From Echinostoma caproni (lineage: Eukaryota; Platyhelminthes; Trematoda; Plagiorchiida; Echinostomatidae), in contig UZAN01039912.1 in assembly GCA_900618425.1 (NCBI GenBank), positions 2,391-66,390 of the forward strand: a DNA stretch of 64,000 nt, given 5' to 3'. Shown piece after piece: positions 47,291 to 57,600 of the stretch. The position numbers and the translations under genes are program-made. Below the pieces are notes generated by a model, which was not told where the DNA came from, searched no databases, and saw only the letters and a program-made list of their open reading frames with translations. The stretch's first letter is position 1, and the number at the start of each line of letters is the position of its first letter.

Positions 47291-48049
47291 TAGATAACTC
47301 TATCTTGAAGATCAGTATCAGCACCGATATTCCAAGTATACGAGCTTTGCCTTGGGGTAAGTATATGCGTCACTTGATGTTGATTACCATTTCAAAAGGT
47401 GGTCCACGAAGCATTTGAAGCGGGTCCGAGATTCGATTGTTTATCTTTCATGGTGAAAGATCTTTTGTAAATCTGATTTAATAAACCAAATAAAAAATAT
47501 TCCTAAGTTTTAAAAACTTTTAAAAGTAAAAACTAATCAACTATTAGGTAACAAATTTTTTCTATTGTTTTTTAGATTCATTTTTAATCCATTGTATTTG
47601 TTCGTATTCTGATCACTTTTAGGCTACTTCAAATTCTGTTAGCCTTTTTGCTGATCTGTAAAACCTATTCTCATTTTAGTTAATCGGTTTTTCTGTGAGT
47701 TTTCTACCGATCGCCGTTGGAAGCAAAGATGGGCATATTTTATGTGAGAAGGAGTTCTAGCTAAGCGTCTGAATCCTTTATTCAAGTATGCGATCTGTCT
47801 GCTCAACGAACTGTACGTCGACATCTGTCTTAGAAACAAGAACCAACGTGAGAAAGGGCCTGTCCTCAAAACCCTAAGGATTCGCAGAAAAGGTAAAATC
47901 GCAATATCAAAGGCCAGGTAATCAGACCCCTTCCATTTATTTCTTTAGGATGAAATTATATCCCGTCAATCTGCTTGAGGCCCTGACTTTTTCAAGCTTT
48001 GTAAAGAGCAAACCAAACTTGTAGTCCTGATCTGATTTCCCATGAACTG
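47291..48049. other. No supported gene
   Basis: Possibly the N-terminal part of the minus-strand Penelope-like element extends here, but I cannot recognise it. Otherwise nothing. Confidence 0.5.
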
Positions 48050-48147
48050 TTAGAAGATTTCATGTGAGTAATGAAGGATTTGATTCAATTTCAAAGGGGA
48101 GTTCGTCGTGTATATGTCAAGTGAAGCATGAACTGAAAAGCTAGAAA

Positions 48148-48189
48148 GCACTGAACAGCTGTTTCGACCTGGTTGGGTCTCATCAGCCG
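48148..48189 (-). ncRNA. Hammerhead ribozyme motif (all core residues intact)
   Basis: CTGATGA, stem II GACC/GGTC with a CAACCA loop, GAA, then stem III as the palindrome ACAGCTGT, then T as cleavage nucleotide (GTT, allowed by the NUH rule). Stem I is damaged: the first pair G-C forms but the second is G/A, where other copies have TTG against CAG. Cleavage as a monomer is doubtful because stem III has no loop. Two RNAs pairing through ACAGCTGT would give a conventional stem III. Confidence 0.75.
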
Positions 48190-48200
48190 TCCTAATCCAT

Positions 48201-48272
48201 CGACCCAACTGGGGATCGAATCTGGGACCGCATGGGGAGAACGCAGGCATGCTACCCACTACGCCACCGGGC
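48201..48272 (-). promoter_or_regulatory. tRNA-like pol III promoter head
   Basis: A box TGGCGTAGTGGG and B box GATTCGATCC lie at normal tRNA spacing within a 72-nt region. It is not an intact tRNA gene: the acceptor stem is held mainly by wobble pairs and a ribozyme replaces the terminator. Confidence 0.65.
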
Positions 48273-48379
48273 AGCTAATCAGACCGTTTTTCATTTTCCA
48301 TTTAGACTATATAGCGTAAGCTCGCAAAGATGAGTTGTAATATCGTGTTTATGGAAAATAAAAAACAGTTTGATCAGCT

Positions 48380-48449
48380 GCCCGATGGCTGAGTGGGTAG
48401 TATGCTTGCGTTCTGCTCATGAGGTCCCGGGTTTGATCCTCAGTCGGGC
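48380..48449 (+). promoter_or_regulatory. tRNA-like pol III promoter head
   Basis: The best cloverleaf-like head of the family: a 7-bp acceptor helix GCCCGAT/GTCGGGC with one wobble pair, A box TGGCTGAGTGGG and B box GGTTTGATCC. Confidence 0.65.
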
Positions 48450-48458
48450 GGATGGATT

Positions 48459-48504
48459 CGCCTTGCTGATGAGACCCAAACAGGTCGAAACAGCTATCCA
48501 GTGC
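48459..48504 (+). ncRNA. Hammerhead ribozyme motif (intact core, ATC site)
   Basis: CTGATGA, stem II GACC/GGTC, GAA and stem I (GCCTTG against CAGTGC with one mismatch) are present. Stem III reads ACAGCTAT, so the pair next to the closing A-T is lost and the triplet is ATC. ATC obeys the NUH rule, so weak activity is conceivable. Confidence 0.7.
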
Positions 48505-48599
48505 TTCCTAGCCTTTCAGTTCACGCTTCATTTGCCATATACAAGACGGATTCTCCCTTTTCTAGGAGATTCGTCTGATGAGCTGGCCCAATATGTGGC

Positions 48600-51500
48600 T
48601 CAGATGCCAAATTCTTGCATGTCTTCTGAAGGGGTTCCTGACTGCTGATAATCCCCCAAGAACGTTCCCGTTACCAACCAAATATCATTCGTTTGCCCAC
48701 AGATCCTTATATCTGAATTTTCCAAAAGGCAGACACCCTGTTCACGCTTCCTCGATGGATAGGTCTGTTGAACCTGGTAGTGAGCAGGTAAACTATCTAT
48801 AGAAACTCTTAATGTCGCATCCATTGCTCTTGCGGAGAATGAACAACTTTTACGAATACTTTTGAATATGTACAATAAAAATTACCTCCTGATTTTTTGC
48901 TGAAACTATTGCAAGCTTTTTCAAACATCTGTAGCTATTACCTCTCAAGGCGGACATATATGAATACTCTTCTAATTATTACAATGCATGTGAATTTTCA
49001 TTTTAGGCGTTATTTTATCCCCTTCCGTTTTATTTTTATGGAGTAAAGACCTACCAACCACCACCCATCCACGAGTTAGTTTGTTGCTAGCATGTTTATG
49101 ATGATCCGATTGGCAAACCTTTTCTGCTTTCAGGATCTTCAAATATATGTAACAAACAAGTACAGCTGGTCCAAATTAGTTAATTCAAATCAAAACGTTC
49201 TCGAGCACGTTGATTTTCCTTTTTGGCCTTAAATGTAACACTTGCTACTTCGCTTTCTACAAAAATCTACCATCTCTTGCTGTTTTCGGTAATATCAGTA
49301 CCGGAATCGCCAGTGCAAAAAACATTCCTGAAGCCCGAGACTTCATGTTCCCATCACATCCATGATTTCTCTCACTAAGTCCGTGCACGTCCTCTTCAAG
49401 TATTTATACTCTTCGCTATTTAATACATCAAACTTTTTGTTGCAATTATTCTATGTCACTGCTGGAATTGTTGCTCAGTCGCTTTCCCAAGCTAAAATTC
49501 AAGGGGTTGACCTGGGGTTTTAGGCTGCTTCGTTTCTTGTTTACAACTAGTCCTGTTCCACATGTTGTCGTTAACTTTATCGCGAACAAATATTTGAACC
49601 CTGAAACCAGTTGCCCAAAAGACTCTCAATCTAGTAATGAACAATTATTTATAAGAAGTATTCACCATATCGTCCACTTCAAAGTTCTTTCTTCTTAAAC
49701 ATCTGTCTACCAGAATAGAATAGTTTTAGCAAATGATTCACTCATTGTCAGTGAAGTAAAGAACTATCTATCACAACCTAAGATGCTCGTCATCCGTATT
49801 ATCCTCTTACCCGGAATTCAGATTGTAGCATTTTATGAATCATGCTGAAATTCATAAGTCGGGGCTGCACAATGCTTAATGTGACTATTTAAGTTACATC
49901 TTTATGACTATTGCTTATCCTGATTGGAGTTCACCATCTGGAATACCCGCTGCTTTCAGATCAGTTACATGCATTAAACAAAAGTCAATTAATTACCAAG
50001 AGTACTTGCACTCAGCTTTCCTGGTTTCAGATTTAATTTTCATTAGTTTTGACAGAGTGAATACAACAAGATTGGAAAATCCATGCACTGATTTCCAGCT
50101 TTTCACTGCACCTTTTTGGCTCATCCCAAGATGCTAAATTCTGCTTCCTAGCAAGCCGGACTGCCGACAAATGTAAATTCCATCTTTGGTCAACTCCTTT
50201 TCTTTCTTTACATGTAAACGATACATAAATTTTTTTATACATCTGTACAAATGAAGCCAAATGAGTCTACAGATACATGAAGTGAAGCAAAGACCGTAAA
50301 GTTATTATTTGTAATTTTTTAATCAATCAAAACCAACCGAGTTCTCCGCGGTCGAAGAGTTACGGGTTTTTTCAACACCTTGCCGGAGTAAAATAAAAAG
50401 GTGGATATGACTGAAAAGGTTTCATTATCTTAACTTCCATCCTTATTTGGTCAGTTTCCTGGTTTACAAGTCCTTTTCGCTTAATGCACATTCCTAATTA
50501 TCTACCAGGTGGAATGTATTGTAATTTTCTTTATTCCATGCATCTTTTTGACAAAGAGATGTATTACCTCTTACCTCTTTGTGTGTGTCATGACACTTTT
50601 GTCTATGTCTCGAGTCTGTTTTGCTCATTTTGTTTGCCCGCCTGTCTGCTTTCTGGCTACCTTCTTTGCTCATTCCTCGTGCGGGTGAGTGCGTCTGTTC
50701 ATTTTCAGTAACTAATCAACTGAACAGGTGAACAGGGCACGCATGTTTTTTTTCAATCGCCTACTGTGGTCGATTGCATGGGAAAATGTGAAACAGTGGC
50801 TAGCTCGTCCCACTGACCGTCTTTTATCATCCAATCTTTTAAGATGTTGACAGAGACATTGTTCTATGATTCTCTGGTAGCGCTACTCTCACTCGATTTT
50901 CCAACCGACAGTTTTGACGGATATGTGAGAACAGCTTGAATTTTCGGTTACAGTTTCCCTCTTCCAACAATATTTTCAAGCTGTTACCGGTTGTTTATCT
51001 GTGTAACTTAGCTCCAATAAATGCATAAGGTAACCGCACACCTCTGGTTTCATTCAAATTAGTACTTGAAAAATCGTCCGCTCTGTGTACCCAATGGGAA
51101 ACACGTTGGATCCGGTGTGGTTAGCCGGAAATCTTCAAATGTGACAGTTGATCGTTCTTTCTTATTCCCGTGCATAGATGGCATTGGCTGAGTATGTACG
51201 AGTGGTGGATGAATCGACCTGTTGGTCCATTTTCTGAAATCGTTTGAAAGAGACATTTGAATTTAAGCCTTTAATCCTCTGAGAGTATGTTAGCACCATT
51301 TTTGTTACCGCCTTTTCCATTGAATGCACATTCGTAAAAGAAAACGTCCACAAACAGTGCAGCGTACACACCAATGGTTACTGTGGTATACAACGAGAAA
51401 GTTGAATCAGAACGGCCGAATTTAAACTCTTAGTCTGCGGGGGAATTTTATAGCTACACTAACCGCATAACCACTTAGTAATTCAAGTGATCCATTGTTT

Positions 51501-52471
51501 CGCTACTTATAGCACTCTCAGAGTCCTTCGTTTTTCAATAGTTTACAGTTCGGTTGCGATTCAGTCGATACTTTTAATTAAATTTGTGTATATCGATATA
51601 AGTAGGTGTGTGAATTCTGCCACAGTCTTGTGTGAGCTAATTAAATGACAATCAGCCGCTTGGGTTAGAAGGAACCAATTTTGTTTTCATTAAGAATCTT
51701 TTTTCAATAATTGATTCTATTTGATGAATACTGTCACGATTAGCACGCTATCTTTGGTAGGAATTGTGTGTTTTACATCCCTCTTGATGATGTTTTGTTC
51801 ACTCTGCTTTATTGCCTTTTGTAAACCACAACCCACGGCGAAATCACCTGCCATTGTTTCAAAATGTGACAGTGTCACTGACTAGTGTAGCAGAAACGAA
51901 ATCAGGCAGTTAGGTCAGAATTGGTCACAGCTTGATTTTCATGAAATCACATAAGGAATTGATCTCAGCAGTACTGAATAGCGCGAATGAAATCACACTG
52001 GACAAACATGTGCTGTAGATGGTGCTGTCCGATAATAAAGGTAGACAATGTGCAAAAGCTGTCAAACGAAAGATCAACAAATTTAATTACCTAAACGATT
52101 GAATAGTAGCTGATTCATTAAAAACAGAACTCTGAAGTTTTTCTACAAATCCCCTGTGATAATTTTAGTGAAGGGATGTGCGATCCGCTTGAAAAACAAT
52201 AACTGGAGTCGAGATATTCTGAATGAATGAGTTTGAATAAACCGAAGGTAACAAGGATTGAACTAACGGTGATTTACTTCTGCTCGATCGGGGCGGGTCT
52301 AGCTAGAGGTTCAGGGTAGACTATGCTGGCCTTTCTCCCCATACAAACCAACCAAGCTGCTTAAAAATAACTATCAGATTTGGAGTGTATCCGATTGAAG
52401 CTGTTGCTGCGATGAGTGAGTGCAATTCTTAGCGCTTGAAAAGACAGATTAAACATTATTGAGTTCTTAAA
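48600..52471. other. No supported gene (48.6-52.5 kb)
   Basis: Frames of 91 codons or fewer, including two of about 80 at 49453-49698 and 49904-50137, without recognisable domains. No shared repeat was noticed. Confidence 0.6.
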
Positions 52472-52640
52472 GTGAAAAAGCCTGATCCACTCCGCGGTGA
52501 CCAAGTGAGTGGTATTCTAAAATTTGGTAGGTGAGATCCTGGGTTCGGTCATCAATCAGGTGGATACATTGACATGTCTTATGAAATCGATTTTGGTCAA
52601 AATGTGCAGTGCAATGTAACCCAGCTTTTTAGTCTGCATC
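52472..52640 (+). mobile_element. Hammerhead SINE, family A copy 6 (old)
   Basis: Leader AAAAAGCCTGATC; head with CGGTGACCAAGTGAGTGGTA (A-box region) and GGGTTCGGTC (B box); GTGGATACATTG; a decayed ribozyme (52570-52613: TCTTATGA, ATCGATTTTGGTC, AAA, then TGTGCAGTGC) and the start of the body (CCAGCTTTTTAGT). The order is conserved though every part is mutated. Confidence 0.65.
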
Positions 52641-55600
52641 CCTGTTTCTCTGCACTCAAAAGTCTGGTACTTTTATCCAACGAGGTTGTCGTTTGAAGTA
52701 TGCAACTGTCAATTGCTATCGTCCTCTGCTGTCACGTTTTTACCTGCAGAAACAGTCTGAAAGAATGTTGGATTTGTAACGAGTACCAACTAATGATTTT
52801 TAGTCTGATATCGTTCATTCATGCATCCAATCGACAATAATTAGTTATCCCCACTGTATCAGTTAATTCCAATTTAGTTCATGCCTGTCTATGCCTTTTA
52901 TCTTGCAGTCCAACTTTGACAGCCTTGAAAACGTGTCGAGTTCAGCCGGTCACAAAAGTACCAAAAACAGATTTCTGCTCTGCCTCCTGTTTTTGTGCAT
53001 GAGCAATAGGGGCTTTTTCTCCACCCCCTATGGCAGACAAACGGTAATTTAATTTCAGTCGATTGATTATATACTCAGGTATCGATCAAACTCGTTCAAT
53101 ATCCTGACTTTCATCACATTTGTTGCTCCCAACGTGTAGCTCTTCCAGCCTCATTCATGGGATTGACTATGGTATTGCCCCACATCAGATGCAACATAGC
53201 TACACTTTCATCCACTTAGGTTTTTGCTTATATTGGTCGAATGACATTGACATTTTGACGGTAGTTGCTGATGCATCAGTTATACAATAACAAAGCCTCA
53301 GTAAAAAACCTGATTTAAATTTCTTTACAAAAATGACTTATAGACATGATACAGATAATGTTCTTTCATTTTGTTACTGCTCTATTTGCCCTTCTTTATT
53401 TTTTTAGCACTGTAGGTAGTTTTCTTGCACTGACTGCACCAAGTTGACCACCAAGAAACTTTTCTTCTGTCTTTCTAGTACAAGCCACACCCTGAACGCT
53501 GACTAGTAGCCAATTCATCCCTGCTTTCAAAATAGGGAAAGGTTTCTGATTACATTCAAATCTCAACCGCTGCGTAGCAATTGAATGAATTCAACATTGG
53601 TCTTGACCCATCCATAAACTTCGTAAATATGAAAAAAACTATGTCAAATGAGGTTTAAACATTCTATAGAATCAACCGTTATCTGCTAAAATATAACTTC
53701 TGCGAATGCTTTGCGAGGAGGGAGGGGGAGCAGTAATCAATCGATTGAAGCTTTCACATAACAAGTAAATATGCAATATCCAAAGTCGCCTCGTCGTAAT
53801 CGATCAGTTCTGGCAATTGTTCACCGATCATTCCTCAGCGAGTATTGCCTATTTTACAGGTTGGTAGTCATTTAATCCAAATAAACACTCGACGGAAACT
53901 TCCTTTTGACTTCATTTCCAGACCTTTTCTTCACCTGAAGTTGCAGTCTTCCATACTGTCGTTCTTGATATGAAACTTGTCGCCTGTAATTCTCTTGACA
54001 CCGAATCCTCCACTGTGAATTCCCTAATTCTCTGTTTCCTCTTGGTTTCTTACCGATCTGCAAAAATTTACATCAATAACGAATATACCAAAATCAAATT
54101 AAACGGAATCTCATTGACAAACTATTGAAAATCGGTTTACATAGTTCGCGAGTTGACTGAACTTACCCAAGGTGCTTGACGATTTTTTCCAAACGTCTCA
54201 TCATCACAAGTATTAAAGCGGTTACCTCACTGCTGGTGAGGGAACGATTTCCCAGCGAGACGAACTGACAACGGTGAATAACCCAATAATTTGCCTGAGC
54301 TGCTGAGTTTATGTTTGATACACATAAGTGAAATCAGTCTCCTTGTAATACTAACAGTAATTGAGTGCCTGATAAACATGTTGGTTTATGGATTACTGCG
54401 TACATCGGGCTCCTCGCTGCCTAGTGCAAATAAAGTCTGCATTTCCCAGCTCATGAAAGATAAGATCTGCACACCTGCCATCCATGAGCTATCTATCATT
54501 ATCTCTTCTGGTGTTACCTCTCTTTCGAAATCTGGAAAATCTGAAACAACTCATCGTTCAGAATTTATTGGCGGAACTTTTCAATGCTAACACTTTTGGC
54601 CAAACTTTGGTTCACACAAAGCATGAAATAGCTCAAAAGCCTTTGCAACGGCAATTGAGACGCTTACTTTGCCCAAGCAAACCCGACATATTCATATTGA
54701 TTAGATTGATTGAATGTGTGCTATTTCAATATTCTTCGACCTACTATATATATCACGCCTTTGATAGCAGAAAATGCAATTTACTATAGAATATGAATCA
54801 AAGTTCCGTTTTATTTGCGTGAGGTTACTTTTTCCAGAAAGGGAGATGGCTCTTTCGCATTGGGTCTACATTTCCGGAAGCAGCTTGAACGGGACAGTAT
54901 TGAAGCTTCAAAAGGTGCTGTTCGAGTAGTATCGATAACCTTCAATGAAGGGTTTCATTTTCCAAAATACTTGAAAGATATTCTTCACAACAACGGATAT
55001 TCATGGATATTTATTTCTACGCCGAACATAAAAACAGGAGCCAGAGCTAAGGAAGATGAGTAAATTTTTCACAAATTACGTAACTACTATGATTAGAATG
55101 AGCAACTAACAAAAAGTATCTCTTTTAGATACATATTGCACATTCACTTGTAATTGCGCTAATTAGTTGCCATTTATTGAACCGTAAAATTTGTGTCAGA
55201 AAGGAGCCAGCATGAGTCATCAGAAGGCTAGGCTTTTGTTATGATTTTCTGAGACAGCAATTTGTCTTCACACGAACGAAATCCGTGTAAACAATTGCAT
55301 TTTTTTGGATAGTTTGACCTTTCCAGTGCTAGGTTACCAGTGTGGCTTCAGTTAGTGAATCTATCAGCGGCCCTCCACCCTCGACTTCTGATGCCATGAA
55401 ATAGAAAAATGTAACATGGTAAATTGCATGCAAAGGTGTATTTCTTAACAAACCGAAGTGTTTTGAAATGAACACAATATAAATTGTACGTAGATGAATG
55501 ACTTCTATGGCCTCCTTCATCCGCATTTATGCTATTTAAGTCATTTTGTTAAACGAAATCATTAGGATTGCGATGCAAATTCTTATTATCGGTATTTCAC

Positions 55601-56582
55601 AACGTCGGAGTGTGTGACAATCAAAGTGAAACTGAATGGGAGTGTATCCTCTTTTCCTCTAAACACAACTGACAGTTGTCCAATCACTTTCATACCTTTC
55701 ACAATTCAAGTTCTACAAATATCACTTCAAGATGCCCTTGTATAGATCAAACCTCCCAGGTGGCAATCGATCTTGAAATTCTTCATGATCTCGGGGTTTT
55801 TCACGTGGAACAAATAAAATTATGTTGGTTTTCCCAGAAGGAAAAATATGCATCATTTGCAATAAGGGTGAGTCAGTGATGACAAGAAAACAAAATTATG
55901 CAATCAGAGTCTACGTTTCGAATTTGGTAGGCTAGCCACATCAATGAACGATACTCGGCCTTCTGGAGGTAGAACCCATAGTAATTTGCACAAAACCAAC
56001 AATAATTAAAAAAACAGTTATAATGCAAACTTAAGAATTTAGAAACCTTTTTCACTAAACAATGATCTGAGAACGTTGATAGAACTTCCGTAACCTCAGG
56101 GTACTATTCAGTCAGCCGATCTAGTTTGCCTGTCATCCGAATGAATGCACCTGGACAAAAAACCCTTTCTGACGAGTTCCTTTCATTTGGTGTGTGCAGG
56201 GTGTGATGAAATCGGGTTCGAAAGGTTATTTCCATCTAAACGGTGAGTAAACCGATTTTAGCGAATAAGCTTGTTTTCCATCGCTCATCAACTGCCCAAC
56301 TTATCACATTTTATGGCACATCAACTTTTGTGGAATAAAAGTGACTTAAAACAAACAGGCACATATATAGCACGTGAAGTTGATCAATTATGGTGAATGA
56401 ACGAGTACAAGAATACACGGATCGATTAATCCGTGCTTCCTACACAATCATCTAAACACATCCACAATCCCGAATCTTTAACATTCATACAAAAATAATA
56501 TGATTCTCTTTCCATGGGGTTGAAGTTCAAGATTACACCAAGAAAGGTCGAAAACCTGAAAATATGTCAGGTGGATCCGAGC
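52641..56582. other. No supported gene (52.6-56.6 kb)
   Basis: Three adjoining plus-strand frames at 54291-55063 (99, 101 and 82 codons) are the densest open stretch but give no recognisable domain. The last contains LKDILHNNGY, reminiscent of the Penelope-like linker, without further support. Confidence 0.5.
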
Positions 56583-57600
56583 GAAACTTGTGGACGTTTG
56601 TCATTCCCACCTTAAGGCACCGATTCGACAACACTACTTCCTCACTCCAAAACATTGCAAGGCATTGAAAGAACTCAAAAGTACGAGAAAACTGAAATTT
56701 CTGAAACTAGACAAAGGATCCAGAACGGTAATTATGCCAAAAGACAGTTATTTTACCAAAAGAACAAAATTCTCTCGGATGCCAGAAAATTGCAGATCGA
56801 CAACACACCGGACAACAACCATCTCACTAAAGGCCTTATTCCACGAAAGCTGCATATTCTGTTACTTCATGGTCACAGTTCCGAGGCCCAAAACAAACAA
56901 CTGACATCAAATGAACATAGCTTACGAACGTTGGCTTATGAGAGCCCTATTTCATTGGGTGAGAAACATTTGTTCTCCAGGTAAACTAAAGGATGAAGAG
57001 AACTTTCTAAGGAGAATACGAAACAATGGTTACCCAGAGATTCTATGGATACTCACAGTAGATCAGTTCCAAAAGGTAACCCAACCCTAAACTTCAGTAA
57101 GAAGGCCATCAACATCAAGCTTATTCTCAAAGGTGACCATATTTACAATGATGTGCGCCAGAAGTTGAGGTTGGCTCTAGACCGTGCATTCCCAGCTGCT
57201 CAACTCAAACTCATTGCCTCCACTGATGGAATCGATTTGGACAAACGTAAACACGTTTGGCAAAGCGGTTCCGTCTCACACACCGTAAACCCGTTCACCT
57301 GCAGTTGCGGCAACGCATACATAGGTAGAACAAACCGTCAGCTCTCACAACGGATGGCCGAACATATTCCAAATTGATTGGTGAAATCGATAACGCAACC
57401 AATAATTGATGACCAAGTGAAATCCAGGGTTATCTGTTGCAAAACATGTCCTGACAACAAGACTCACAGTTGACCCCAAACTACTATTATGTAAAGGCAA
57501 CGCTAAACTTTTGGCAATTAGTGAAGCACTGCTTATTCGATTACATCACCCGACCTTGTGCGCACCAAAGTTTTTGATACACTCAATCCACTTACCATGA
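56583..57600 (+). pseudogene. Penelope-like element with deleted RT core
   Basis: Three shifted frames carry the two ends of a PLE. KALKELKSTRK and LDKGSRTVIMPKDSYF (about 56665-56755) form the N-terminal 'ALKELK...DKG' block. WVRNICSPGKLKDEENFLRR and NGYPEI (about 56950-57045) form the linker after the RT thumb. AINIKLILKGDH (about 57100), then VNPFTCSCGNAYIGRT (about 57288-57335) and QLSQRMAEH form the CxC-type GIY-YIG endonuclease, which is well kept. SEALLIRLHHPTLC (about 57520-57560) is the tail. The RT palm (motifs A-C) is absent: only about 200 bases separate the N-terminal block from the linker, where about 1 kb is expected. An internal deletion is the likely cause. Confidence 0.85.

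Larger units (their letters stand above)
48050..48297 (-). mobile_element. Hammerhead SINE, family A copy 4 (best preserved)
   Basis: Full minus-strand order: leader AAAACGGTCTGATTAGCT; tRNA-like head 48272-48201 (72 nt, tRNA length) beginning GCCCGGTGGCGTAGTGGGTA (A box) with B box GATTCGATCC and a wobble-rich acceptor pairing GCCCGGT/GTTGGGT; spacer GATGGATTAGGA; hammerhead 48189-48148; body CTTTTCAGTTCATGCTTCA, TACACGACGAACTCCCC and AATCAAATCC, ending near 48060. Heads of this type are tRNA-derived pol III promoters. The 3' end has no clear poly-A tail. Confidence 0.88.
48357..48595 (+). mobile_element. Hammerhead SINE, family A copy 5
   Basis: Same order as the preceding copy but on the opposite strand: leader AAAAAACAGTTTGATCAGCT; head 48380-48449 (A box TGGCTGAGTGGG, B box GGTTTGATCC, acceptor GCCCGAT/GTCGGGC pairing well with one wobble); GATGGATTCGCCTTG; hammerhead 48459-48504; body CTTTCAGTTCACGCTTCATTTG. 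It lies head to head with copy 4, with about 60 bases between the leaders. Confidence 0.88.

Noticed and set aside
54815..55063. Frame containing LKDILHNNGY, similar to the Penelope-like linker
   Set aside because: One short block with no neighbouring PLE motif in any frame; insufficient support.
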